NCBI GenBank assembly: GCA_030549205.1
Contig: JAUKTV010000006.1
Coordinates: 2,312,501-2,376,500, forward strand
Reading direction: 5' to 3'
Length of the DNA: 64,000 nucleotides
Origin: Apiosordaria backusii
Taxonomy: Eukaryota; Ascomycota; Sordariomycetes; Sordariales; Lasiosphaeriaceae
Below are positions 33,417 to 44,147 of this stretch, in pieces. The first letter of the stretch is position 1. Each line of letters starts with the position of its first letter. Position numbers and translations under genes: made by a program. The notes below the pieces were generated by a model, which was not told where the DNA came from, made no database searches, and worked only from the letters and a program-made list of their open reading frames with translations.

Positions 33417-34020
33417 GGGTTGCTGGTTACCGAAAAGTGTAGCCGTTCTGATGCCCCTTGATGTTACTTAGGTAACTATATGTCCCCTAACGCTGCGCTT
33501 TATTCATCTATCCTATTCATAATGGTCCGGCAACCCAAAACGAGCAATGAATATTTGTTCGTTTGGTACCTGGTTCTACTTTGATGACCTCACGAACCGA
33601 AAACCACCAGCTCTCGAGATTACTTAGGTACTGCAACAATTCTCAACTAGAACCAAGGCCTGCCTAGCATAAAGACAATGACCAATATTGTCATCGTTGA
33701 TTCGAGCTTCTCTCTCTGTCATCCTGGGGGTTGACCGGCTGCGTAGTACTAGCTTCATTTGTCCCGGAAACGAAGTAGTAACACCTAGGTACCTGCTCTG
33801 AGATTTCTGCCCGTCTTCTCTGCGTATAACACTCGCGCAACAAACACTCGATATACCTCTCACGCTCCTGATCCATCGACTCGAGGCTCCCGAGCAGATT
33901 TTCCTGCGTCTTTACTGTATCTCTGGCATCAGCTAGCTCAATAGGTCAGTATCTTATCCAAGCAAAGAGGCATGCCGCGTAGAGGTGAAACTTCCGAATG
34001 GTCCATCCAACAAATCATAG
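33417..34020. other. Intergenic region with TAGGTAC motifs and a coiled-coil remnant
   Basis: Between the methyltransferase and tRNA-Leu. CTTAGGTAAC, CTTAGGTACT and CCTAGGTACC-like motifs occur near 33468, 33624 and 33785. A possible coding remnant on the minus strand is annotated at 33691-33945. Confidence 0.4.
33691..33945 (-). pseudogene. Possible coiled-coil exon remnant
   Basis: An open minus-strand stretch with a strongly helical, charged sequence: ELADARDTVKTQENLLGSLE, then SMDQERERYIECLLRECYTQ and RRRAEISEQ. This looks like a coiled coil. A splice donor (GTACCTAGG) follows directly, and an AG precedes the open stretch. An ATG lies at 33876. No further exons are convincing on either side; tRNA-Leu lies 75 bp away. 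It could be what remains of a coiled-coil gene. Confidence 0.3.
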
Positions 34021-34130
34021 GGTGAGATGGCCGAGCGGTCTAAGGCGCCACGTTAAGGTCTTCCTTAATCAACATCTACTTGTAGATTCCGTGGTCCGAA
34101 AGGGCGTGGGTTCGAATCCCACTCTCATCA
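34021..34130 (+). tRNA. tRNA-Leu (anticodon AAG) with intron
   Basis: Acceptor stem GGTGAGA pairs with TCTCATC (one G-T pair) and the discriminator is A. D arm, a long class II variable arm (TCCGAAAGGG) and T arm GTGGG-TTCGAAT-CCCAC are clear. The anticodon stem is CCACG/CGTGG with anticodon AAG at 34055-34057. A 30-nt intron (34059-34088) follows position 37 and contains CCTT, which can pair with the anticodon AAGG as in many tRNA precursors. A T5 run at 34136-34140 is a plausible Pol III stop. Confidence 0.93.
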
Positions 34131-34609
34131 AATCATTTTTGCACCGATCCCCACAGGCCCAGTGGGCACGCGTCGTCTTTTTGGTCTCGGCTGAATTCCA
34201 GTGGAGATCCCTGATATTGGAGCCTACAGTCACAATCACGACATTCGCGAGTCAAAGGAAATACAGCATGCCAGCACAATATGTATTGCCAATCTACAGG
34301 TGCTAGATATCGGTACCGGAGACAGGTGGACTGCAAAGAAGTGCTGTACCATGTCTTGGACTTGTCCACAACATTCCCCCCCTTCTTTCCTTGCTGCAAC
34401 GTGAAATGCAAATGGGAATAACCACCACGACTCCAGCCAACCACCTCCTCCCCAAGACCATAACTTCCACCGGTCTTCTCCTCCAACTCCAACATCCCCT
34501 TCCACCCACAACGACAACCGCAACCACAGCCATACACAACACCATCGCACGAAGCACAGATATCAGCGCGAGAAATGACCATCACCCGGGGCTTCCCGCC
34601 CCTTTTTAG
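34131..34609. other. Intergenic region, 3' side of the P-type ATPase gene
   Basis: Probably the 3' untranslated region of the ATPase gene on the minus strand. Low-complexity frames with Gly/Val/Cys or Thr/Pro/His runs are compositional artefacts of CCACAACG-type repeats near 34500. Confidence 0.45.
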
Positions 34610-37600
34610 TCAATCCCGTCCGGTATCCGCACGACGGCTCTCCGAGGAATCATACCCGCTGCTCAAGTAATCGCCAAAGACTCTCTCCTCGATGTCCAGA
34701 TCCTTCCACTGCTTGCCCGTGGTCTTGGCGGCCGCACGACGGAAATAGACGCGCTTGGCAAACTTCCACAACTCAACACCGCCAAAGAACAAACCAGACG
34801 CGATGAAGACGATGCCCCACTCCCAAGAGATGTTAACGTGTTTGAAGACCTTGGTGTTGAGGACGGGGATGTACACAACGGGGAAGAGCGTGAGGAAACC
34901 GCCAACAATGGCCCAGAAGAGGAACTGGTTTCTCCAGACGTCGTGGAACCACTGGGTGAAGTACTTCTTGCTGCCGGGTTGCATGCGGAAGAAGGACCGG
35001 CGCATATCGACCAATTCCCAGGCCAAGAAGAGGGCGAACCATGTGAGACAGGCAAAGGTGGTAGCACGCGCCTTGAAGACGGTCTCGCAGGCCTCAGAGT
35101 ACTCTTCGTTGCACCGTTCGCCCAAGCTACCGTCGCCCCATGCATACACTCTAAGCACAAAGGAAGCCAAGCACAAGGCGGCAATCCAGAGGCCGTACAC
35201 AACCATATCGACGCAGAATTCAAGGGTGAAAATACCAGTCTTGAGGCTTTGAGGAGGACGCCGCATGATGTCGGGAACTGCGCGCTCAAAACCAAGACCC
35301 ATGTCGGGGAGACCGGAGGTGACCATGATAATCCAGACGATTTCGACAGGGGCAAGAGGGAAGACGGAGAGCCCAGACTGATCCTTGAAGGCGAGACCAA
35401 TCAGGAGGGTACCGGCCTGAGCGATGTTCTCAGCAAGCACGTGAAGCACAAACTTTTGGATATTGTCGAAAATACGGCGTCCCTCCTCGATGGCGGCGAC
35501 GATCGAGGCAAAGTTATCGTCGGTGAGCACAATATCGGAGGCATCCTTGGCAACATCGGAGCCAGACTCGCCCATGGCGATACCAACGTCGGCGCGCTTG
35601 AGGGAAGGCGAATCGTTGACACCATCACCAGTCTACAATCAGTTAGCAATGAGTATGAAGTACGACAGAGGTGGAACAAACGACGTACCATGGCGCAGAA
35701 CTTGTTGCGACGGTGCAAGGCATCGATCATGCGAACCTTTGTGCTGGGGGCGCAGCGAGCAATGACCAGGGGGAGCACGGGAAGCTTGTCAACCTCATCA
35801 TCGCTCAAAGCATCAAACTGGCTGGCAGTCATGACCATAGCAGCAGCTACGTCGGCACTGATCCGCTCCATTCTCTTCGGCAGAATACCAACTTCGATGG
35901 CAATAGCCTTGGCCGTCTCGGGGTGGTCACCGGTAAGCATATGTACTGAAATGCCAGCCTGATGGCACTCGCGGACAGCAGGAGCAGATTCAGGGCGGGG
36001 AGGGTCATAGAGACCAATGATGCCTCGGAAAGTCAGGTCCTGTTCGACCTGGTCGCGGGGGGTATCTTCGGTGAACTCAGCACCGGCCGGCAGCTTCCTT
36101 CCGGCAAGCGCCAGCACACGCAGGCCCAGAGAGGCAAATGTTTCCATGTTGCGCAGGATCTGTTGGCGGAATTCGTCGGTCATTTCTACCTCGGAAGCTT
36201 CGCCATCGGCCGCGTCGGTATCGCAGTACCGGGTGCAAACACCAATGACCCTCTCGACAGCGCCCTTGGTGAAGGCATAGTGCTCCTTGGTGGTGGTGTT
36301 CTCCATGATCACACTCATGCGCTTGACATCACTGTCAAAGGGAAACTCGGCCACCTCCTTCCACTCGGGCTTGTCACCGCTCGTGACATCAAGTCTGTTT
36401 CTACCAAAACGGCTGGCAAACACCTGAATGGCGATCTCGGTGGGGTCGCCGCGGGCGTACCAGTCGCCATCTTTCTCAAAGACGGTGGCAAGGTTGGCGA
36501 GCGAGGCAATGGTGAGGAACTCGTGAAGGCGGGCCTTGCTGTCGGCGAGGAGCTGCTGGATCTGCGAGATGGGACCCTTGGGGTTGCTTAACTCGTCGTC
36601 CTTTTCAGACTGCGAGCGGAAGTTGATCTCGTGGGGCTGCTTCTTGGCGAAGCGAATATCCCCCTGGGTAGGGTTGAAAGGCTGGCTGGAGGTAAGTTCG
36701 ACAGTGTAAGTGCCCATACCAGGAATCCAGGCGCCACGCGCCACCATTTTGCCCTGGGTAAGGGTGCCAGTTTTGTCACTGCAAATATCCGTGACAGCAC
36801 CAAGGGCCTCGAGAGCCTTGAGATTGCGAACGATGACGTTGCGCGCAACCATGCGCTTGGTACCAGCAGCCATGGTGATGGTGAGGACAACAACCAACGA
36901 GGCAGGAATCATGGAAAGACCAGTGGCAACAGCGTAGATGATGACCTCTTTCGGGGTGCGCATCTCGTTGGCACCAAGCACAATGATGGCGCAAACAACG
37001 GCAATACCAAACAGAATCATGGCAAGCTTGCTGAGCTTTCGCTGCAGCGGGGTGCCCACATTGACACCGAGGAAGCGACCAATGGCATCGCCGAGGGTGA
37101 GGGTGTAGGCTTCAAGGTAACGGTGGGGACCGGCCTTTCCGTTCTCCTTGCGCTTCACGGGGCGGACACGGGAGTCCTTCTTGTTCAGAGCAGAGGCGAT
37201 GGCACCAATCTCAGTGAAGGTACCAGTGGCAAAGACAATTCCCTTGGCACGGCCCTTGGTCACGGTAGAACTGCTGTAGACAACATTAAGGCGGTCACCG
37301 GGGCCGGTATTGTCGTCAAAAACATCGTCAACACGCTTACGTACAGGGAGGGATTCGCCAGTAAGAAGGGCCTCGTCGGTCTCGAAATTCTTGGCTTCGA
37401 TCAAGCTGTTGGCTGGTATTAGCGTGTGACTTGCACGTGTTGCAGAAGCAGAGAGCAAATACCGAATATCGGCGGGGATGGTATCACCCATCTTGACTTC
37501 AACCAAATCACCGGGGACGAGTTCACCGGAGGGAACAACGGTGGCCTCGCTCCCACGGATGACGGTGGCGGTGGGCGAGGACAGCGAACGGAGAGAGTCC

Positions 37601-38048
37601 ATGGTCTTTTCGGCAGAGTATTCTTGGAAGAAACCAACTACAACGTTGAGCGCAATGACAAAAGCAACGACGGCCCCCTCAATGTTGGAGCCGATGCCAA
37701 AACTGACAGCCATGGCCAGGATAAGGACCTACTTCTCGTCAGCACGCCAGCTCACCCCGATTGTTCCGTTGGGGAGGGCGAATAGTTTACCATGGTCATG
37801 GCGTTGGCAACTTGGGCAATGATAATCTTGAGGGGCTGTACGCCCTCATCCTCCCCGAGTTCATTGCGCCCATAGCTCTTGATGCGACTCTCGGCCTCGG
37901 TGGCAGTCAATCCGGAGAGAACATCGGCGCTGAGTTCGTGTGCGACCTGTTGATGGGAGAGAGCATGGGCCGGGCGACTCAGTGGTTTGTTGGACTGGCC
38001 CGAGACGTGGCCACCCGAAGCTTTTTCGGGGTCCGCAGGTTGCGACAT
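34610..38048 (-). CDS. P-type ATPase, ENA-type (IID) sodium/potassium exporter
   Basis: A plasma membrane cation pump of about 1087 residues. Minus-strand exons: 38048-37791, 37728-37463, 37405-35689 and 35632-34610; introns 62, 57 and 56 bp. Splicing at 37405/37463 restores ADIRLIEAKNFETDEALLTG, and splicing at 35632/35689 restores AMTGDGVNDSPSLKRADVG, both invariant blocks. Domains in order: cation-ATPase N-terminal part, actuator with TGES, phosphorylation loop CSDKTGTLTQGKMV (the Asp is phosphorylated), nucleotide-binding domain with YAFTKGAVERV, hinge TGDGVNDS, and C-terminal membrane helices. GSNIEGAVVAFVIALNVVVG and FFQEYSAEKTMDSLRSL are characteristic of the fungal IID/ENA class, which exports Na+ (or K+) at high salt and alkaline pH. 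The length matches yeast ENA1. The catalytic residues are intact. Confidence 0.92.
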
Positions 38049-39813
38049 GTTTTGAAGTTGGTTGGTCTAACCAGACCTCGAGGGCTATGTTGGGGGTTCT
38101 TTGAGAACTGTGTCAGGGAGGCCGATGCACCAAATGGGATGATGGTGTTGAAGATGCCAAAGACGGACGCTCTCCAGGCTGGCGGGAGACCATGACGTGT
38201 TATACGACCTGGAGTGCCGGGCTCCTGATCTCTTCACCGAACGCCATCTCCATCTTCTAGCGCATCCGCGAACCGGACGGAGGCAAAGGCAAGATAGCCA
38301 CTAGGGTTCCTGAGAGAGGCACCCTTGCGTGTGGGCTCTGTCCACGGATGGAAGGTCAAACCTCGATGTGCAGCCCTTGGCAGCTCGGCGGGGCTTGGCG
38401 TTGGTGGGACCGCCGGTGATGAACTTCTTGGGTTTCGTCACTGGCGAGGTTGAAGAGACGGCAGTCTTTTGCTGATCGACCTTTCGGACGGGATGTTTGT
38501 CGACGGAGAGCAGGCCGGATTGACGCTGAATGCTGCCATGATGAGAATGCGTCATGTTTGGTCTTGACGAAGCCAGTACAAAAAGGAATTGAAAATCTGG
38601 GGGGCGATCAATGTCGTCATGTCACCATGTCAGCGCGGCGGGAGGGTGTGAAGTTGATGGTGGCCCAGGCGTTGCCATTGAGCCGCCCACAACCAGCCAG
38701 TTCTGGTGGTCGCGTGCCGGGCGTCGGGAGGCGTTGGGGGGGGGTTGTTTTGTTTTTTCGCTCAAACAGCACAAAGACGGAACATGGGAGGGAGAGAGGC
38801 CAAGATTTCGGATGGAAGGCTTTGGGCTCGGCGCCGTCTTACAGCCAAAGAGCTTCACACGTGCCTGGTTTGGAACATTCATTTTTTCTGGAGGGTTCAC
38901 CGCTGGGGCGGGGATAAGAGGAGCCAAGACCCGATAAGGATCCGGAGCTGCCCGCTAGCATCAGATAGTGGGGCAGCCTTGGATGCTCTCCGGGAGAGCA
39001 GCTCTTGAACCGACCTCAACCGGGGATGCTAGACGACCTCACAGCAGAATCTGGGGTCGCTGTCGACACGTGCATGCATCTCTTCCATCAGATGGAGGCT
39101 CAGCGAACACCCGACCCGAAGATCTCCTTTTTCCCGCGAAAATGGGCAGGTGTATTCATGTTCCTGGAGACCCCGCCATTGCCGCTTGCAAAAGTCTTGT
39201 TACCGGCGGGAAGAATGCCCAGCCCTGCAGCTCAGGGTCGTTTTTTTTCTGCAATGAGACTCTCGAAACCGCACGCGTGCCTCTATACCGCATTGGGCTT
39301 TGCCTTCTCAGCCCGCATCTGTCATCTTAGGTATCATCTCACTGCTGATAGATCATATCATCATGTCATATCCGAAAAAGCATCAGCAAGCCTGATAACT
39401 AGCGCAGCAAGCAAACAAAGAAAAGAGGGAAAAAAATTAATCAAGCCCAGCAAATGCAGCCAGAGCTGCCGTCCATGGCCAACAACGCGCGTAAAGTGCT
39501 TGATTCTGACTCCAGCCATCTTCCCCACTGGTATGCAGAGCTCCACTCGTGCAACGCGGGATTTTAGATGACGAATGCGGGAAACAGACAGAAAGATGAC
39601 CAGCTACCTACTTGTTGATTGAGGCGGCAAGCCACCATAGATTGGGTTACATGAACTGATCTGCGTATATCTTGCCGTGAGAACCAGGTGGGTATTCTGG
39701 GAAGGGCTGAGCACAAGTCAAAATAAATAATGTGCAAAAGAAAAAACGAAAAAAAAAAAAAAAAAAAAAGAAAAAAAAGAGCAAAGATAGAAGTCAAGTT
39801 CTAGACACTGGAT
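38049..39813. other. Long intergenic region upstream of the ATPase gene
   Basis: 1.8 kb between the ATPase start (minus) and tRNA-Gly. It holds the ATPase promoter. A G-run is present at about 38741-38750. Several frames on both strands were considered and not accepted. The 39741-39778 A-tract is annotated separately. Confidence 0.4.
39741..39778. repeat. Poly-A tract (A21 plus A8) beside tRNA-Gly
   Basis: An uninterrupted run of 21 A at 39749-39769 is followed by G and eight more A. In the direction of the minus-strand tRNA-Gly this is a T8 then T21 tract, starting 36 nt after the tRNA end. It may act as a (distant) Pol III terminator or be a retrotransposon poly-A trace. Confidence 0.6.
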
Positions 39814-39884
39814 GCGGCCATCGGGAATCGAACCCGACTCTAATGCTTGGAAGGCATTAATGCTAACCACTACACCATGGCCGC
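39814..39884 (-). tRNA. tRNA-Gly (anticodon TCC)
   Basis: A 71-nt intronless tRNA on the minus strand. The acceptor stem GCGGCCA pairs perfectly with TGGCCGC. The anticodon arm is AATGC-CTTCCAA-GCATT, giving anticodon TCC, and the T arm contains GGTTCGATTCC. The short variable region and total length are typical of tRNA-Gly. Confidence 0.95.
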
Positions 39885-40167
39885 TGATGCCTTGGTGAAA
39901 AACCTGGCGGAGTCTGGTATCGTCAGCTCCACATGGACTTGGTTTCACTTGAGCTGTAGCCGGCAACGGGCAAGACCTAAATAGGCAGGTCAAAACATCA
40001 TGATGGCTTCCAATGTGCTAATGTGTTCAAATGGACTTGTGAAGCTTTTCGAGACATTGTATTGCCACCCTACGGTTTTTAAATACAGAGACAGAATACT
40101 TCAACGTGAATCCTCCCAATCACCATGATAGACGTAACGTTGATACTTGATAATCATCAATCACGAA

Positions 40168-40262
40168 GCCCGATTAGCTCAGCTGGTTAGAGCGTCGTAC
40201 TAATACTGGGAAACCAGCATATGGTAATGCGAAGGTCAACAGTTCAATCCTGTTATTGGGCA
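40168..40262 (+). tRNA. tRNA-Ile (anticodon AAT) with intron
   Basis: Acceptor stem GCCCGAT pairs with ATTGGGC (one G-T pair), discriminator A. D arm GCTC-AGCTGGTTA-GAGC, anticodon stem TCGTA/TGCGA, anticodon AAT at 40202-40204. A 21-nt intron (40206-40226) follows position 37. T arm AACAG-TTCAATC-CTGTT. All arms are intact. Confidence 0.93.
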
Positions 40263-40265
40263 TCC

Positions 40266-40271
40266 TTTTTT
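40266..40271 (+). terminator. Pol III terminator of tRNA-Ile
   Basis: A T6 run begins four bases after the tRNA-Ile 3' end, and a second, longer T run follows at about 40276. This is the standard RNA polymerase III stop. Confidence 0.75.
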
Positions 40272-40381
40272 CTACTTTTTTTTTCCCGGTGTGTTTTCTC
40301 GTCTTAATACACATTTCCCCTGTTTATTATCCCTTTCAACCCACAACCAATTATCATTTGTAGGAATGGCTCTCCTCAATC

Positions 40382-41529
40382 TCAATCTACCTTGTTCTTT
40401 TCCTCCTCTCCAACATTCTTCTTGGTGAGCTTCAACACTGCCTTTGCAACGACAAACCACTGTTTGGGCCTTGTCAGCATAACCGTACTCGTACATACCG
40501 CAGAAGGTGTTGAGAACTTACAATAACAATCACCCCAGCCTCAGCTGCAATGCTCACCAACTGGTCCACCGTTTCCAGCAGGTCACCCGCCTGCCGCGTC
40601 CCCCTTGCCAAAATCGCCCTTGCTGCCGGCGGCCATCGAGGGTCTTGAAGCGGGCCCAGATCAATAGGTCCAAAGTCACCAAGGCCAAGATCGGGCCCAT
40701 AGCCCCCCGGCAGGAAACCCCCGGGCGAGAGGTTGTACCCGAACAAGTCTTTGTACACCTCCAGCGCAAAATACAACCACTCCACCACGGTGGCCAGCTG
40801 GACCAGTGCCTTCCATCCCGGCGTCACAGAGTCGGCTGGTTGGGAAGGGAGCGACAGCACGATGCCTGCCAGAAGAAGCTGAAGGCCGGGGAATAGGAGG
40901 GTCAAGAAAGAGATGGCAGGGGATGAGCTGACGAGGGCGTACACAAGCGTGGCGAGGAGGAGGAGCGTGCCGTTGAAGAGAAGGTAAGGGGGGAGCGGAG
41001 GGGATAGCTCGTTGTCGTAGTTTAGGCTGGCAGAGGTGACCATTGGGGGGTTGCCCGGAGGAGAAGATGGTGACGTAGGGGGTGTTGAGAAGGGAAACTG
41101 AGCGCTCTGGAAGCCGTCATATTCAGTTTCTTCTTGGTAGAATTCTTGATCATCGTCGTCCTCGACATAATAGGGCTCATCATTGTCTTCTTCGATAACA
41201 GGAAGTCCTGTCGGCTCGGGCTCGGGCTCAGGCTCGGGCTCGTCGGCCTTTTTGACCTGCTCACTAATACTGGTTTCAGGGACGTTGCCGTGATTATTGT
41301 TGCCGTCGTTTTTGTTAGTGTTGTTATTGTTGTTACTGTTGTTGTCATCCTTCTTATTATCGGTACTTGGACTGTGCTCGGCTTCGTGCTTTTGATCGTC
41401 TTCAAATTTTACACGTGCACGTTTTAAGTTTGTTGAGCCCCCGGATGATCGGCGGCGTGGGATTGGGTTTGATGTTGCGGGATTGGAGGCAACAGGAATC
41501 CCAGAGGGCTTTTCTTTTGCTGAGCTCAT
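40382..41529 (-). CDS. Membrane protein with Asn-rich and acidic N-terminal half, 361 aa
   Basis: Minus-strand exons 41529-40522 and 40459-40382, with a 62 bp intron (donor GTAAGT, acceptor AACAG). Splicing extends the last hydrophobic helix (GVIVI joined to WFVVAKAVLKL) and ends in EEEKNKVD; reading through gives an unrelated tail. The start at 41529 (MSSAKEKPSGIPVA) is the first true ATG. The first half is disordered: Asn/Lys/Asp tract, then alternating Pro-Glu (EPEPEPEPEPTG) and an acidic block. The second half has membrane segments (LLLLATLVYALV; ISFLTLLFPGLQLLLAGIVL), a Gly/Pro-rich loop and the final helix. The layout is that of fungal proteins of unknown function with two or three helices near the C-terminus. 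No catalytic motif was seen. Confidence 0.72.
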
Positions 41530-42146
41530 GATAGAGGAGGTAGGTCGAGAAATTTGGCGCAATAGGAGAAAATAAAACGGTGGATTGTTTACAGCTAGGT
41601 AGGTGGAAACATGCTTGAAGGAGCTACGTCCGATTTAAAGGGTAGCTCCAGGAAGCTGGGTCCGGATGCGGTACACAGGCCTGGTGTTGGGGATGGTGAA
41701 CAAAGAGATGTCAACAATTGCGAACGTCGATGACGTGAACATTGGTGCACAAACACAATCACGGTCCTGACTGCCTCGGAAAAAAGAAAATGCATTGTCA
41801 ATCGAAATGCTTTGATTAGGTAACTTCTTAGTGGACAATTCGCGCTGTTGTACATTGTGAGCCTGGATGCTAATGTCGATAGACACTTCTGTGCTCTTGA
41901 GCACGCTGCTTGACAAAGAAATCACACTATAGCATTGTTTGTCTTTGTTCGGCCTAGTACTAGCAGCAGGCATTCCACTGGTGTGCTCCCGACCAAGCGA
42001 CATTTAGAATTACAGGATATGGAAGTTATTGGATATTATGGATAGAGGACATGGAACTTTTGAGTAAATAGAAATCATCAATTGTTAGCTAAAGACATCG
42101 AACACCTACCTTACCCACCTTGGTTATTTTGTAATAACCAACCCTC
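41530..42146. other. Intergenic region, nothing firmly supported
   Basis: About 600 bp between two minus-strand genes. A 122-codon ATG-started frame at 41635-42003 (minus) is open but shows no recognisable pattern and was left out. Confidence 0.4.
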
Positions 42147-43097
42147 TTACACAGGACCAAAAGCAGTCAGATTTCTCACCTGAATCTTTCTAACCGTCCC
42201 ACCTTCACGAGCTACGCCCCGGGCAGAAAGGTTCACAAAATTTTGCACAGTGCTGTGGAAGAGCTGATACGACCAGGCCCTCGCTTGATTGCCCACCGCA
42301 AACGCGGCGATATTGCTGAAGTTGTTCATGGTACAGTCCCCTAACATTATCGGTCTCGCAACTTCCGCCAAGAAATGACCCTCGGAGCAAGCCCAAGGAC
42401 CAGCTACGACGCCGTTGCTTTTCTTGATGGCGGAAAAGTCTTGTTGGGAAAGCAGGCAGCCCATATCGACAATGTAGATTGTTTTAAGGTTGGGACATGC
42501 ATCTCCAGTCCATAGCCACTGGATTTGACGGCAGATAGCGCCATCATGCATCTGAGGCTTCCAGTAGATGGCTACAGATGTGATGTTTGCAAGACTACCA
42601 GTGGAGGGTAAGTCGTTTACAACAAGAGGGTACTGAGTTTGCCACTGACCCACGCTGCCAACAGTCTCAAACGAAAGTGGAGTTGGAGGAAATGACACGC
42701 GAGGCCGGTCAAAGATACCAGGATGAGTAGGAGAAATGACGAGCATATCTTGTGCAGCATCAAACAGAGGGAATAGACTATTGCCCTTGGATCTGAGGTC
42801 CTTTTTGTAAAGCCGCACTAGAGACTTGTTAGCATCGTAGCAGGAGCTGGCAATTGCTGGCAAGTGAGAACAGCCCTCAGGGGACGGGTATAGACTTACT
42901 AATGACAGACCGAATTGATGAAGGTTCGTAACCTGACGGGGTGAGTAGCGGTTATCAATACGTCTGACTTGGCTGAGTGAATGATGACCTGAGTTTATGG
43001 TGAGGAAGTGAGTGTTGGCACCTGAGAAGGCCAGCTCCCAGATCATCCATTGAATCTCGGCCGGAAGACGCGAGAATTGAGGGAATGACGAGGCCAT
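42147..43097 (-). CDS. 2EXR-domain protein, 316 aa
   Basis: Minus-strand gene, read as one exon. The start at 43097 gives MASSFPQFSRLPAEIQWMIW, the classic opening of the fungal 2EXR domain (FxxFxxLPxEIRxxIWxxA). An in-frame ATG 23 codons upstream (43166) is possible but adds a hydrophobic stretch that relatives lack. The conserved middle part (IASSCYDANKSLVRLYKKDL) and the block before DMLVISPTH correspond to the usual 'CRESR...DTLYI' region. The family is large in Sordariomycetes and its function is unknown. A perfect intron signature lies inside the frame at 42818-42899 but removing it would shift the frame (see findings). Confidence 0.75.
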   Translation of the reverse strand: MASSFPQFSRLPAEIQWMIWELAFSGANTHFLTINSGHHSLSQVRRIDNRYSPRQVTNLHQFGLSLVSLYPSPEGCSHLPAIASSCYDANKSLVRLYKKDLRSKGNSLFPLFDAAQDMLVISPTHPGIFDRPRVSFPPTPLSFETVGSVGQWQTQYPLVVNDLPSTGSLANITSVAIYWKPQMHDGAICRQIQWLWTGDACPNLKTIYIVDMGCLLSQQDFSAIKKSNGVVAGPWACSEGHFLAEVARPIMLGDCTMNNFSNIAAFAVGNQARAWSYQLFHSTVQNFVNLSARGVAREGGTVRKIQVRNLTAFGPV

Positions 43098-44147
43098 GTT
43101 CCTGTTGGTATTGCTGCTCTTGTTGGTAATGATGCTGACGATGATAATGTAAACGAACCGAATCATAATAGGGAAAACACATGCTTAAATACCCCATGAG
43201 AAGGACTTTATACCAGTGTTGTTGTTCTCGAACATTGTTTGATCTGGGTTGGAGGTCGGCACAATCGCATTGTTTTCTCCAGATCCACAGTATTCTACTC
43301 GATTGCGCTATCAAATCCTGATATGTATGACTGATGATGGTGGCTGCATTCCGAGGTGAAGAGGAAGTATCAGCGAGATCGGACATTTTTTTACTTATCA
43401 ATTGGATCCACCACGATACGCCATGGTCTAACCCCTTTTCGACAAGTCTTGCTTGTCAGCTCCATCAACGAGCCGGGAATAACGAACTTCGCAAGGTATT
43501 CCGGGCCGAGCACCACCATGACAAAGCAGCCGACAACACGGAAAAATGTGCAGCCCAGCTTCAACTTTCTTGACTTTGGACTTGGAGGAAACAAAAACCT
43601 CCCAAGGTTTGTCATGATCTTGCGTCAACTCTACTCTTACCGACGGTCCCCTATATTGCCCAACATGAGTTTCTCGTCGTTGTTACTAACCCTTCTGCAC
43701 CTTCATGCATATCGGATAACGGCCGGGTCTGGGGCAAATGAACAGTTTGACTCTATTCCCGGCCGGGGTACGCCGCCGTTATGGAGCCAACGAAACGACT
43801 CCTGCCGAGACGGCCCCACAGCGACCAAGGATAGAAAGACGGTGACTGATGAAGTCGATGACTGATGACTTGAAAAGCTAAAAAAATTGGGACCGACGAA
43901 AACCCGACGCCCTTTTCACGACATATATTTCCCAGCCGCTTTCCGTTGACTGTCCCTACACTGCGTTTTGTCGCCTCCCAACCAAAACAATAAATAGGGG
44001 CTAAAGGGGGTATCTCCCTTCACATCACATCAAGTTTGTTCCAACACCAGCAAACCCGACGACAATAAGACGGACGTCCATAACCGGAAAACGGCATCCC
44101 GGGCCACTTACAGAATACACGAGAACTAGAGGATCCCAACTGGGACC
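43098..44147. other. Divergent intergenic region
   Basis: About 1 kb between the 2EXR gene (minus) and the MFS gene (plus). A 169-codon frame at 43356-43865 (plus) lacks any pattern I can support. Confidence 0.4.

Noticed and set aside
34838..35962. 374-codon plus-strand frame opposite the ENA-type ATPase
   Set aside because: The opposite strand has every catalytic motif of a P-type ATPase; this frame is composition-driven and crosses an ATPase intron.
38301..38555. 84-codon minus-strand frame upstream of the ATPase gene
   Set aside because: Basic, low-information sequence lying in the likely promoter or leader of the ATPase gene.
41635..42003. 122-codon ATG-started frame on the minus strand
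   Set aside because: No recognisable domain, signal or repeat; could be an orphan gene but nothing beyond openness supports it.
43356..43865. 169-codon plus-strand frame in the divergent gap at 43-44 kb
   Set aside because: No motif, inconsistent composition along its length, and no splice signals.
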